DNA of 64,000 nucleotides, from NCBI GenBank assembly GCA_024278835.1, contig JAJRSK010000033.1:1-64000 (forward strand). The letters run 5' to 3'. The position numbers and the translations under genes were made by a program. The stretch comes from Campylobacterales bacterium. Lineage in GTDB: Bacteria; Campylobacterota; Campylobacteria; Campylobacterales; QNZT01. Within the stretch, counting starts at the first letter, position 1. Each line of letters begins with the position of its first letter. Under the pieces are notes generated by a model. The model had not been told where the DNA came from, did no database searches, and worked only from the letters and a program-made list of their open reading frames with translations. Below, in pieces: positions 48,446 through 58,363 of the stretch.

Positions 48446-50169
48446 TTCATTCCTTTGTCAAATTTAATCCACATAGTTTGATATGCTTCAATTTTTCTAC
48501 TATTAGTTAAAATAATTTTATTCTTTAATAATTCTATCGCATCCTCTTTAATATAAGAAGGCAACTGGAAGCATATCGGCTGATTTGTAAAATTATTTAT
48601 AGAAAGAATATCAAATTTACCCTCTTTTGTCACTCTTTTGAGCACAAAAAGCCCCTCTGCCAAAGATAAAACCTCAAACTCCCCATAAGGGTCAAAAGCA
48701 GATTCTTCCTTTCGCAAAGTCAAAAGATGTTTATATTCTCCATATATCATTGCCCGTAAAGAGTCTTTATCAGCCAACTCTTCTTTTAAGATATCATAGT
48801 TTAATTTCTCACGATTGATAGAGCGAAGCACTCCTGTGCGCCTCACACCATCTTTGTCACTCGTCGAACCCACCAAAGAATGAAAGTAAACCCCTGGTAC
48901 TCCCGGCATCGCTAATTTCACCGCTTGTACTAACATAAACTTTTTCGCCCGCAACGCCAAATCATCATGCTCTGAAGAGATAATATCGATAAAAGAGGCA
49001 TTAAGTTCATAAGGTGCTTTACTCCCATCACTCATATCACGATAGGATACATGACCACCATTGGCTTCCACGTTCTCGATAATGCGTTCTAGTTCATTGG
49101 CTGAAAGCAAGTCTGCCACAGGGCGCACTCCACAGCCATCATGACTAGCGATAAAGTTAAAAAAGCAAACTTTATCAGAAGGCAAAGTAAGAGATTTTGC
49201 CCACTTGTTTAACGCTGTTGTATCTCCTGAGAGAATCGTATGTGCCACGAGAGGTGGCAAGGCAAAGTTATAGACCATTTGTGCTTCATCATCCCCTGAA
49301 CCAAAATAAGAGATATTCTCATCATGAGGCACATTGGTTTCTGTGATGATGACCACTTCAGGCGCGACTTTATGAATCACTTCTCGCATCAACTGTATCG
49401 CTTCATGCGTTTGAGGCAAGTGGATACAATCCGTCCCCAACTCTTTCCAAAGAAAAGCAATAGCATCCAAACGAATCAACTTTGCCCCCTTTTGCACATA
49501 AAATAAAAGCACATCAAGCACCGCTATCATGACAGCATAATTGGCATAATTTAAATCCACTTGATCCTTAGAAAAAGTCGTCCAGATAAAACGGCTCTTA
49601 TCATCTATATCTTTATATTCATGAAGCAGTGGCAATGCCCGTGGACGTACCACTTTTGAAAGGTCAACACTAGGGTCTACTTCTACAAAAAAGTTGGCAT
49701 ATTTAGGGTTATTTTCTAAAAAGCTTTTAAACCAATACGAATACTGAGAGATATGATTTATCACACCATCAAACATGAGGTTATAGTGTTCACTCAAAGC
49801 TTCGATATCATCCCAAGAACCCATGCGCGGCGAAACATCTTTATAATCAATCACCGAAAACCCATCATCCGAAGAGTAAGGATAAAATGGCAAAATATGG
49901 ACCGTGTTGATAATACCTTTGATATTCTCGTCCAAGAACTTCCCAAGCGTTTGCAATGGCTCTACACCTGGCTTAATCACTTGGTCACCATACGTAATCA
50001 AGATAACATCTTCTTGTGTCAATTTATAAGGTTTAGATACTATTTTTTCTTGATATTTCTCGACTAGCTTTGCTATCATGATAGCCGCTTTCTTAGCATC
50101 CTCTACGTTATAAAGTGCTAATAACCTTTCTTGAATATCTTTCTTTTTATACAACAAATTACTCGCCAT
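48442..50169 (-). CDS. GH13 sugar phosphorylase, probable glucosylglycerate phosphorylase
   Basis: 575 residues of the sucrose-phosphorylase branch of GH13. VHILPFYPYSSDDGFSVIDY, FDGVINHISQYS, nucleophile region IRLDAIAFLWKELG, acid/base TETNVPH, and FIASHDGCGV. The GH13_18 subfamily includes sucrose, sucrose-6-phosphate and glucosylglycerate phosphorylases. Sitting next to a GpgS-like synthase and a glycerate kinase, the last is the best guess: glucosylglycerate plus phosphate to glucose-1-phosphate plus glycerate. Confidence 0.82.
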   Translation of the reverse strand: MASNLLYKKKDIQERLLALYNVEDAKKAAIMIAKLVEKYQEKIVSKPYKLTQEDVILITYGDQVIKPGVEPLQTLGKFLDENIKGIINTVHILPFYPYSSDDGFSVIDYKDVSPRMGSWDDIEALSEHYNLMFDGVINHISQYSYWFKSFLENNPKYANFFVEVDPSVDLSKVVRPRALPLLHEYKDIDDKSRFIWTTFSKDQVDLNYANYAVMIAVLDVLLFYVQKGAKLIRLDAIAFLWKELGTDCIHLPQTHEAIQLMREVIHKVAPEVVIITETNVPHDENISYFGSGDDEAQMVYNFALPPLVAHTILSGDTTALNKWAKSLTLPSDKVCFFNFIASHDGCGVRPVADLLSANELERIIENVEANGGHVSYRDMSDGSKAPYELNASFIDIISSEHDDLALRAKKFMLVQAVKLAMPGVPGVYFHSLVGSTSDKDGVRRTGVLRSINREKLNYDILKEELADKDSLRAMIYGEYKHLLTLRKEESAFDPYGEFEVLSLAEGLFVLKRVTKEGKFDILSINNFTNQPICFQLPSYIKEDAIELLKNKIILTNSRKIEAYQTMWIKFDKGMK

Positions 50170-51370
50170 TGTCAGCTTTCACAGCTTCGTTGTAACGATA
50201 CGTAAAGTTTGGCAATACCGACCGGACATTTGTCCAAGCAGCAAGAGATGGCACACCCATAGGATCCTTATTAAAGTCCTCATTGGCAAGGCGTAAAGAC
50301 TCTGTAAATGTCTCTATCGCTGCTAATTCATTTTTACGGTTATACTTCAAGCCATTGACCTCTGAGATAGCCGAATACTGATCAATAGCACGTCGTGACT
50401 CTTCAAAATAAGTCGTCAAAAGCGCATTAAACTTAGATCCAGAAAATGCCACGCCACTTTGAGACATAATCCGAAAAATCGTCTCTGCTATCTCTTTAGT
50501 CATCTTCGCCACACCACCACCAGCTTCTGCGCCTAGTTCTTGATGCTTGTGCTCATAACTCTCCATGATTTCAGATTGACAAATCCTCTTTTTTGAAGTG
50601 TTGTTATAGACTTCTGAAAGTGTAGAAACTTCTAAACCCCAAGTAGGAGAGATACGGATACCTCTTGCAAGGGAACGGATAAATGCAAACTCTCCCGAAA
50701 GACCATAACGAAATGACGACATATAATCCAAATAACGGCTATTGCCAAAGTTGCGCTCTAAGGACTTTAAAAGTGGCGTGTAAAAAAGCCGTGTTGCGCG
50801 CCCATGAAGCTTGTCTGTAACACGAGAGTAGTACCCCTTATTAAACTCAAAGTCAAAGGCAGGATGCACGATAGGGTAAAAAAGCCGCGCTGGAATTTCA
50901 CGGGTATAATTGACGATATCACAATCATGCAGCGCTATGGCATAGGCATTGGAATCAGAGAGGATATACCCCATCATCATCCAGACATTGAGCCCTTTTC
51001 CTTTCACATCCGTACTTTGAAATCCTGCGTCATCCAACTCAGCCTTCAGCGCCATCACACGAGGACCATCATTCCAGATAACATCAACAGGTGTCGGAAT
51101 GACCGACATGATTTTTTTCACCTCTTCAAACTGCTCTTTTGTAGCAGCATCAAGCCCCAAAACAATACGATAGAGATAGTTGACATGTTTGAGTTCTTCG
51201 ATGATATTGTGCATCGCTTCTGTCTCAAACTCAGAGTAAAGCGCGGGGAGAATCAAAACCATATTGCGTCTTTTTGAGAGCTTTTTTAACTCCTCTTCCA
51301 TCTCTTCTACACTTCTAGCACCAAGGCGTGGAATCGTCGTTATCACACCATTTTGAAAAAAATCTGACAT
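50159..51370 (-). CDS. gpgS: Glucosyl-3-phosphoglycerate synthase-like glycosyltransferase
   Basis: GT-A fold of the GT81 type: VLILPALYSEFE, GLDAATKEQFEEV, GKGLNVWMMMGY, the metal site LHDCDIVNY near residue 150, and YGLSGEFAFIR. It would join glucose from a nucleotide sugar to 3-phosphoglycerate. 403 residues. The neighbouring phosphatase, glycerate kinase and galU support the assignment. Mannosyl-3-phosphoglycerate synthase is the main alternative. Confidence 0.82.
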   Translation of the reverse strand: MSDFFQNGVITTIPRLGARSVEEMEEELKKLSKRRNMVLILPALYSEFETEAMHNIIEELKHVNYLYRIVLGLDAATKEQFEEVKKIMSVIPTPVDVIWNDGPRVMALKAELDDAGFQSTDVKGKGLNVWMMMGYILSDSNAYAIALHDCDIVNYTREIPARLFYPIVHPAFDFEFNKGYYSRVTDKLHGRATRLFYTPLLKSLERNFGNSRYLDYMSSFRYGLSGEFAFIRSLARGIRISPTWGLEVSTLSEVYNNTSKKRICQSEIMESYEHKHQELGAEAGGGVAKMTKEIAETIFRIMSQSGVAFSGSKFNALLTTYFEESRRAIDQYSAISEVNGLKYNRKNELAAIETFTESLRLANEDFNKDPMGVPSLAAWTNVRSVLPNFTYRYNEAVKADNGE

Positions 51371-51393
51371 TATTTATCCTTTGATTGTTACAC

Positions 51394-51468
51394 GTGTTTT
51401 ATCATCCAGTTCTTCGAGGGCAAATCCTCCCTCTGGTCTGAGCCTCTACGACTTGGATGATAAAACAC
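51394..51468 (-). promoter_or_regulatory. Large intercistronic stem-loop between glycerate kinase and gpgS
   Basis: A perfect 14-bp inverted pair, GTGTTTTATCATCC and GGATGATAAAACAC, encloses 47 bases. That interval holds an inner 5-bp hairpin (GAGGG/CCCTC). The upstream arm lies in the last codons of the glycerate kinase gene and the whole lies just before the gpgS ribosome site AAAGGATA. It could be an attenuator or a messenger-stability element setting kinase against synthase. Confidence 0.6.
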
Positions 51469-52699
51469 TTTTTATTACTATCATGATATCCATGACATTG
51501 GTACCACTCTCACCTGTCATGATAAGCGCATTGTTGCTCTGTAAAAAGTGGTAAGAGTCATTATCTTCAAGAAACGCAATCACGCTATCATGATAATCAC
51601 CCTTACAGACAACTGCCCCAGCTGCATCACTATTTCCATCTATGCCATCCGTTCCAGCAGAGAGAAACGTGAAATCTTTTTTCGCTTTTAACACCCACAA
51701 ACAGAGTTCTTGATTTCTTCCACCGTTTCCATTTCCAGTCACTTGTACGGTTGGCTCACCACCAAATAAAAGCACCGATTCTCTCTCTTTGTCTGCCCTC
51801 TCAACGATGAAATCTGCTACCTCTTTGACATCACCTTCCAAGGTGTCTGTGATGATTTGAACACTTAATCCCATCTCACTAGCAACTTTTTTTGCTCGAC
51901 TGAGTGCAATCGCATTGGAAGCGATGAGAAAATGAGGAAAAACTTGCCCATGCTTCTTGGAAGTACTATCGTCACTTTCTATCAATAATTTTACACTATT
52001 TGGCAATAAATGTAAAATATTATATTTATCTACTATTTTTTTCACATCTTCAAGACTAGAGTTGTCCCTCAAAAGTGGCGCTGACCCGATGGCTTGTAAA
52101 TCATCACCTATCACATCACTCACGACCAAAACAATCCCTTTAGCTTTGGTTTTAGATGCCAGTCCTCCCCCTTTTATCTGGGAGAGGTTTTTGCGAATCG
52201 TGTTGATTTCATCGATAGAGAGCCCTTGGTGTAAAAGCACCTTGGTCGTCTCCACAAAATCCTCCAAACTCACCCCCGATACAGGTTTTTCTATGAGCGC
52301 AGAAGAGCCACCAGAGAGTAGATAGATGAAAAAGTCTTCTTCCTCCAACGCCTCAAACTCCGCTATCAGCCTCTCCCCAGCATCGATACTCTTTTGAGAG
52401 GGCAAAGGGTGCGTGCTCTCTATCACCTCTATGCCATCACTGCTATCATGATAGTTTGAGACAACAATATTTTTAGTAATTCTCTCTTTTAAGAGTGCTT
52501 GCATCGCCTTTGCCATCTCGACAGAGGCTTTTCCCGAACCAAAAACAAAAATATTTTTATACGCATTTAAATCATAGCTTTGGTTTTCAATAGTGAGGAT
52601 ATTATCATGATAGCCTAGTGCCAAAGGAATCAGATTTTTAGGCATGACAGAAGAAAGTGCCTTTAGATATATCACTTTTGCTTGTTCTTTTTCACACAT
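51446..52699 (-). CDS. Glycerate 2-kinase
   Basis: GckA/GLYCTK family, 417 residues: FVFGSGKASVEMAKAM near residue 52, STHPLPSQKSIDAGERL, LLSGGSSALIEKP, LLFGGEPTVQVTGNGNGGRNQEL. It phosphorylates glycerate to 2-phosphoglycerate, which would return glycerate released by the phosphorylase to glycolysis. It overlaps the phosphatase gene by eight bases. Confidence 0.92.
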   Translation of the reverse strand: MCEKEQAKVIYLKALSSVMPKNLIPLALGYHDNILTIENQSYDLNAYKNIFVFGSGKASVEMAKAMQALLKERITKNIVVSNYHDSSDGIEVIESTHPLPSQKSIDAGERLIAEFEALEEEDFFIYLLSGGSSALIEKPVSGVSLEDFVETTKVLLHQGLSIDEINTIRKNLSQIKGGGLASKTKAKGIVLVVSDVIGDDLQAIGSAPLLRDNSSLEDVKKIVDKYNILHLLPNSVKLLIESDDSTSKKHGQVFPHFLIASNAIALSRAKKVASEMGLSVQIITDTLEGDVKEVADFIVERADKERESVLLFGGEPTVQVTGNGNGGRNQELCLWVLKAKKDFTFLSAGTDGIDGNSDAAGAVVCKGDYHDSVIAFLEDNDSYHFLQSNNALIMTGESGTNVMDIMIVIKSVLSSKS

Positions 52700-53441
52700 C
52701 TTTTAAAATCTTTTTTAGTGTTTCATTCCAACCAAGGCTCCCTTTGTGGAGTGCTTTGATGAGATTTGGTATCTCTACATCGATGTACTTTCCCTCATGA
52801 TGGGGAATCAAGATAGGGGTATCAACCACACGCAACATATCGACATCATTATAGTTATCGCCTAGACCTATGGAGTAGCTATCATGATAGTGCTCCAAGA
52901 CCTTAGAGACCGCTTTTCCCTTATCTTGGTTTATCCCCACACAGTGATAAAAACGTCCTCCTTTGAGGATTTTCATCCCCTGCGCTTCTGCTAGCTTCTC
53001 TAAAGCCGTCAATTTCCGCTCATCATGAATCAAAAAAGGTTCTGAAAAATCCCGCCTCTTTGCCATACTTGCCAAGTCATAGGAAAAGTCTGTATGCTCC
53101 ATCACCGCTTCCACAGACATATCTGAAAAAGCATTGATAGCAAAAGCCTCTTTGACACTATCCATAAACGCTCTTATCTTGGAGTAGTGTAGCCCCAGCT
53201 GAACATCACCACCTTTCAGTCCAAAGATACACGCACCATTCTCTACGATAAACGGGACATCTAAACCTATCTTCTCTTGGAGAATTTCACACTCCTCTTT
53301 AGTTTTGCTGGTAGTAAAAATGAGAGGGATTTTGTGCGCCTTGATGAAGCTGAGCATCTCCAAAGCTTCATCAAAACTATAATCTTCGTGGTTTAAAAGT
53401 GTGCCATCAAGGTCTGTGAAAATAATCGTCTTATTTTTCAA
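52692..53441 (-). CDS. HAD phosphatase of the mannosyl/glucosyl-3-phosphoglycerate type
   Basis: FTDLDGTLLNHEDYSFDEA at the start, TTSKTKEECE, FIVENGACIF and GLGDNYNDVDML are the MPGP signature. 249 residues. It removes phosphate from the GpgS product to give glucosylglycerate. The substrate is read from context. Confidence 0.85.
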   Translation of the reverse strand: MKNKTIIFTDLDGTLLNHEDYSFDEALEMLSFIKAHKIPLIFTTSKTKEECEILQEKIGLDVPFIVENGACIFGLKGGDVQLGLHYSKIRAFMDSVKEAFAINAFSDMSVEAVMEHTDFSYDLASMAKRRDFSEPFLIHDERKLTALEKLAEAQGMKILKGGRFYHCVGINQDKGKAVSKVLEHYHDSYSIGLGDNYNDVDMLRVVDTPILIPHHEGKYIDVEIPNLIKALHKGSLGWNETLKKILKDV

Positions 53442-54678
53442 ACTTCTCTTTCAAGATAACCTTTCCAAGCTCCACACCTGGCTGGTCGTAGGTATTGACA
53501 TTGAGAAAATATCCTGTGATGGAAGTTAAAAGTTCATAGTACATAATCATCCCTCCAGCTGTATGTTCATCAAGACGCGGTAAAGTTATGCTATCTACAT
53601 CCACACCTTGGTCTTTGATACTCTGCATCGTCGCGTCACATTGGGCATTGATGAGGGTGTTGAAGCTGTGATTGTTGATAAAATTTGTCTTTTCAAGGTG
53701 AGGAATCGTCACATCAGGAATCATCATCTCATTTTCAAAATCTTCTACTTTTATCATGGTGACGGTTTTATTTTGCGGTCCTTCGATGATGAGTTGCAAG
53801 AACGAATGCTGATCCACAGAACCCACAATGCCGATAGGCGTCAAGCCCACTCTATTGCCATCACGATTGATTTTGCCTAGCGACTCACCCCAAAGCTGTA
53901 CATACCAGTCATTGAAGTACTTAAATGATGAACTATAGCTAAAAAGCACATTGATAGGCAATCGCTCTTGATTGTTAGCATAATAGTACGCTTTTTGTAT
54001 CATCGTATCTTCGTGTTTGTCGAAAAATGACTTTTTTAGCTCCCTAGCCCCCTGCAACAACTTATCTACATCATATCCCAAAATCCTCAAAGGCAAGAGA
54101 CCAACCGGCGTAAATATAGAAAATCTTCCACCCACATTTAAAGGCAAATGAAAAGTCGTCAAGGCAAAATCTTTGGCAAATTTATCCAAAGGAGAAAGAG
54201 GGTCTGTGATAATAGCAAAGTGCTTGACAAAGGCAGCATCCTCAAAAGAGATACCATACTTATCTACGATATATTTCACATGGGAAGTGGTCTCTATAGT
54301 CCCGCCAGATTTGCTTATCATGATAAAGAAACTCTCTTCAAACTTGACATCTTTGAGGTTTCTCTCTATCTCATTTGGATCGACATTTTCCATAAAGATA
54401 AGATTTTTGTCATTTCTGTTTTCTGTGTGAGAAAGCATATGGTCTATCGCTTTTGTCCCTAGTGATGAACCACCGATACCAATAACCACAACATTTTTAA
54501 TCGCTTCAAAGTCATAGTTTGCACAAAAGTCTTTGATTTCATTTAATGTCGCCATATCTTCAGGTAGGGTATAGTATCCGATATCCCCACTACTTGACTC
54601 TTCGATTATCGCCTCATACGCACCATAAATGTCACTCTCTATAATACCACTTTTAAAAAAATGTTCCACGCTACTCAT
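53431..54678 (-). CDS. pgi: Glucose-6-phosphate isomerase
   Basis: VIGIGGSSLGTKAID near residue 65, ISKSGGTIETTSH, the catalytic Glu in QLWGESLGK, and QPGVELGKVILKE. 415 residues, the short bacterial form. It links the solute cluster to central sugar flux. Confidence 0.94.
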   Translation of the reverse strand: MSSVEHFFKSGIIESDIYGAYEAIIEESSSGDIGYYTLPEDMATLNEIKDFCANYDFEAIKNVVVIGIGGSSLGTKAIDHMLSHTENRNDKNLIFMENVDPNEIERNLKDVKFEESFFIMISKSGGTIETTSHVKYIVDKYGISFEDAAFVKHFAIITDPLSPLDKFAKDFALTTFHLPLNVGGRFSIFTPVGLLPLRILGYDVDKLLQGARELKKSFFDKHEDTMIQKAYYYANNQERLPINVLFSYSSSFKYFNDWYVQLWGESLGKINRDGNRVGLTPIGIVGSVDQHSFLQLIIEGPQNKTVTMIKVEDFENEMMIPDVTIPHLEKTNFINNHSFNTLINAQCDATMQSIKDQGVDVDSITLPRLDEHTAGGMIMYYELLTSITGYFLNVNTYDQPGVELGKVILKEKFEK

Positions 54679-54691
54679 CCTTACCTTCTTT

Positions 54692-55789
54692 TTAAGAGAA
54701 TTTCTCTATCACCCTCGCAAACACACGCGCTAAATCTTCGACTTCCTTCACAGAAGTGCGTTCATTTGGGGCATGGATAGTGTCATTAATCACACCAAAC
54801 TCCACCGTATCTATCCCAAACTCCCCAAAAAATCTCGCATCGCTCGTGCCACCAGCCGTCGATAGCTTTGGAGTAATATCGACAATATCTTCAATCGCTT
54901 CAACCATTACCTCAACCACCCTAGAATCACGGTTGGTAACAAAAGGCTTTGCTGACTGATTTAAAATCAATGTATAATCCATATCCTTAAAGTATCTATC
55001 CACAAATGCCGCGATACTCTCCTTGTCTGTTTTGGTAGAGTTTCGGACATTGAACATCATCTTGAGTTTACCCGGTGTCACATTGGTCACTTCCATACCC
55101 GCACGGATATCGGTGATAACAAATTGACTCGGAGCAAAATCCTCATCCCCTTCATCGAGATTTACACCCGCCATATATGGCAAAATCTGCGCTACTTTAT
55201 GGATAGGGTTTTTCGCCTTTTCTGGATAAGCCGCATGCCCCTGTCGCCCCATCTTTTCGATAACACCATTGATAGAGCCACGACGCCCTATCTTGATAGC
55301 ATCACCAAAGACTTTTTCACAAGTAGGCTCTGCCACGATGGCAAAATCTGGCAAAAACCCGATAAACCTGAGATGCTCCAACATGATAACCGTCCCATAG
55401 GTCGCATCGCCCTCTTCATCACTCGTCAAAAGCAGAGAGAGTGTTCCCTTAAATTCTCTAGTATCGCCTACTGCTTTTAAAAAAGCAGACAAGCCACTCT
55501 TCATATCCTGAGCCCCACGCGCATAGATATAACCATCTTTATGAGAAGGCTCAAAAGGATCACCATCCCAAACATCACCCGCTGGCACCACATCGATATG
55601 CCCAGCAAAACAGAGATGCGGTCCTTCAGAGAACTTCTTGTATAAAAAGCGGTTTTTCACCCCCTCTTTATCCAGAGAAATCACCTTAAAATCAGAGAGG
55701 TACCCCTCGATAAAGTCAAATGCCCCATCATCATCAGGCGTCAGCGACTTAAAGCGTAAAAGCTTCTCAAAAAGTGGTATAATCTCCAT
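54692..55789 (-). CDS. dapE: Succinyl-diaminopimelate desuccinylase
   Basis: Zinc peptidase-family enzyme of lysine and peptidoglycan synthesis. CFAGHIDVVPAGD, ARGAQDMKSGLSAFL, LTSDEEGDATYGT and STAGGTSDARFF give the metal and catalytic residues. 365 residues. Confidence 0.95.
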   Translation of the reverse strand: MEIIPLFEKLLRFKSLTPDDDGAFDFIEGYLSDFKVISLDKEGVKNRFLYKKFSEGPHLCFAGHIDVVPAGDVWDGDPFEPSHKDGYIYARGAQDMKSGLSAFLKAVGDTREFKGTLSLLLTSDEEGDATYGTVIMLEHLRFIGFLPDFAIVAEPTCEKVFGDAIKIGRRGSINGVIEKMGRQGHAAYPEKAKNPIHKVAQILPYMAGVNLDEGDEDFAPSQFVITDIRAGMEVTNVTPGKLKMMFNVRNSTKTDKESIAAFVDRYFKDMDYTLILNQSAKPFVTNRDSRVVEVMVEAIEDIVDITPKLSTAGGTSDARFFGEFGIDTVEFGVINDTIHAPNERTSVKEVEDLARVFARVIEKFS

Positions 55790-56137
55790 CTATTTGTGTG
55801 GCGCTTCATAAAAGATATAAGAGGTAGAATAGTCCGAAAACTCAAAATAGACCCGTTTTTCACCCTTGTTTGCCACACCATCAAGATTTTCATCCAAGAT
55901 ACCATATCCATAACGATACGGACGATTGGCATCACCATCTGTACTCACAGCCGTAGAAAGCTTATCAATCTTCATAAAACGCTTGACGAGTTTATCCCCC
56001 GCATAGACTTCTAAAACCCCATCTGTCCCTGTCCAGTTTTGGATAGCACGCCCAAATTTATTTTGTGTCTCTTGCGTACAACCTAGCAATGTCAACATAG
56101 CGATAGTCGATACAAATATGATTGATTTTTTCATCAT
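55790..56137 (-). CDS. Hypothetical lipoprotein
   Basis: 115 residues with lipobox TLLGC after a short signal. The body has an EF-hand-like stretch, DENLDGVANKGEKRVY, suggesting calcium binding, but no family is recognised. It abuts dapE directly. GGGAG precedes the twin ATG. Confidence 0.7.
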   Translation of the reverse strand: MMKKSIIFVSTIAMLTLLGCTQETQNKFGRAIQNWTGTDGVLEVYAGDKLVKRFMKIDKLSTAVSTDGDANRPYRYGYGILDENLDGVANKGEKRVYFEFSDYSTSYIFYEAPHK

Positions 56138-56329
56138 GATAACTCCCTTGTTTTTTTGTTTAGGATATTTTAGCGAAATATTTGAAAAAGTGGGTTATGA
56201 GGGGTTGGTTTTGGAAGGTGCAACAGAAGATAGTTATTATGATAGGAGATAACACTTGACTAGCGTCAACAACAGTGAAAGTGAAGAAATTACTAGTTAG
56301 ACCTTAAAATCATACAAAAGACTAGCATG
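56138..56329. other. 192-base trailer side of the CRISPR array, no gene seen
   Basis: AT-rich. It contains a TTGAC/GTCAA pair around TAGC at about 56258 and no further repeat copies, so the array ends sharply at 56330. I see no ORF or promoter of note. Confidence 0.5.
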
Positions 56330-58219
56330 TTTCTAAGCTACCTACTCGGCAGTTTACATGTGTGCCTTGTGGCTTGTAAGCTTTTGTATTTTCTAAGCTA
56401 CCTACTCGGCAGTTTACGGCTTTTTTAAGTTTCGCGGGGGGTAGTATATTTTCTAAGCTACCTACTCGGCAGTTTACTACGCGTACACCCCTTGTAGCTG
56501 TAGCCCCTATTTCTAAGCTACCTACTCGGCAGTTTACTTTTATGACCTTGTAAAGGGGTCAAAATGATCTTTCTAAGCTACCTACTCGGCAGTTTACGTT
56601 GACCCCCCTAACGTTTTTAATTATTAGTTTTTCTAAGCTACCTACTCGGCAGTTTACTGGTAATGCGTGTGTATAGTGTTGATGATGATTTTCTAAGCTA
56701 CCTACTCGGCAGTTTACATAGTTACTCTTTTATCATAGAAGGTCTCTCATTTCTAAGCTACCTACTCGGCAGTTTACTCTCAGGTGGAGACAAGGGGAAA
56801 AAGTATAGCGTTTCTAAGCTACCTACTCGGCAGTTTACTATACGAGGTTAGTCGGTGGGCGGGTACCTATTTTCTAAGCTACCTACTCGGCAGTTTACAA
56901 TATATTAATAGGGGATGGGATTTCAAAGACTTTCTAAGCTACCTACTCGGCAGTTTACCTACTGCTACTGTTGGAGTTGTCTCTACTGTTTTTCTAAGCT
57001 ACCTACTCGGCAGTTTACTTTACAGCGGTCACGGCTATCGCTCCAGACAATTTCTAAGCTACCTACTCGGCAGTTTACGCGTCAATGATAGCCCGTGCTT
57101 TGTCATCTTTTTTCTAAGCTACCTACTCGGCAGTTTACAGTATCTTCAAAAAATCCAGACATTGAAGCGTTTTCTAAGCTACCTACTCGGCAGTTTACTG
57201 ATAGGCGTGTATTCTACGTGCTTTGTTGCTTTCTAAGCTACCTACTCGGCAGTTTACAAAATGTGTGAAGTATGTGGAGAAGAAATAGCTTTCTAAGCTA
57301 CCTACTCGGCAGTTTACAGTAAACAATACACAGCAGATAACACAAATCAATTTCTAAGCTACCTACTCGGCAGTTTACATCTTCACCTCTATCTTTTTAT
57401 ATATTATATGTTTCTAAGCTACCTACTCGGCAGTTTACTTTTTCTTCCATATCCTTGATAAGTTTTTCCATTTCTAAGCTACCTACTCGGCAGTTTACTT
57501 TGCAAAAGGGTACAAAAATCTTTTAGTAGATTTCTAAGCTACCTACTCGGCAGTTTACAAAAAATCAAAATAGGCATCCCTTTTAAAAAGTTTTCTAAGC
57601 TACCTACTCGGCAGTTTACTAAAGGATTTTGGTTTTAGTCTAAAGTGTGATTTTCTAAGCTACCTACTCGGCAGTTTACCAGCTACTTCGAAATAAAAGC
57701 AAGTGAGATAATTTCTAAGCTACCTACTCGGCAGTTTACTAGCCATAGGCGATAGAGTTATTAAAGTACAATTTCTAAGCTACCTACTCGGCAGTTTACT
57801 AAACAATAGAAAGCTAGCAAGGCTCGTGCAGTTTCTAAGCTACCTACTCGGCAGTTTACTTTTGGTTTTTTCTTTTCTTTTTTGTTCACTATTTCTAAGC
57901 TACCTACTCGGCAGTTTACACGTGGGAAAAGATATGCGTATTTGAGGGAGATTTCTAAGCTACCTACTCGGCAGTTTACAGTCATAGAGGGGATATAATG
58001 CCTAAAGTATGTTTCTAAGCTACCTACTCGGCAGTTTACAGCATTGCTTCATTTGTAGGCTCAATTCCGTATTTCTAAGCTACCTACTCGGCAGTTTACT
58101 TCGCTTGAATTTCTTTTTTACTCTTTATTTTTTTCTAAGCTACCTACTCGGCAGTTTACCTGGTGCTTTGAGGCTTATAAAAGACTTGGATTTTCTAAGC
58201 TACCTACTCGGCAGTTTAC
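56330..58219 (-). CRISPR. Type I-F CRISPR array, 32 repeats and 31 spacers
   Basis: The 28-base repeat in transcript sense begins GTAAACTGCC and ends GGTAGCTTAGAAA. It is of type I-F design: stem CTGCC/GGTAG with one G-U pair, loop GAGTA, and 8-base handle CTTAGAAA. Repeats recur at 56330, 56390 and so on to 58192, all apparently identical. Spacers are 32 bases, with a few of 31 or 33 (33 before 56811, 31 before 57230). The minus strand is the crRNA strand, so the newest spacers are at the right, next to the leader. The oldest repeat at 56330 shows no decay. The small ORFs listed here are artefacts of the repeat. Confidence 0.98.
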
Positions 58220-58363
58220 AGCAAAATTACACCCTAAAATGAAGCTATAACAGCATCTAATAGGACTTTTACCAATTATACCATTATTTTTTATCAAAAA
58301 AAAGAGACCTATTTTATGGGCTTTTAAGAGGTGTGTTAAAAATAATGGTGTTTTTTATATAAA
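58220..58363 (-). promoter_or_regulatory. CRISPR leader
   Basis: AT-rich 144 bases between the hepT-like stop and the first repeat. A -10 box TATAAT lies at 58280-58275 on the minus strand, about 55 bases before the first repeat. A perfect 12-base inverted pair (ACCATTATTTTT at 58280-58291 and AAAAATAATGGT at 58338-58349) brackets the leader core and may act as terminator of the cas/hepT transcript or as a protein site. Confidence 0.7.

Noticed and set aside
51385-51402. parS-like ACACGTGT site
   Set aside because: Only a partial match to the consensus TGTTTCACGTGAAACA, and it coincides with the operon stem-loop.
56663-58242. ORFs made of FLSYLLGSL or VNCRVGSLE repeats
   Set aside because: They are the CRISPR repeat read in different frames; spacing follows the 60-base array unit, not protein evolution.
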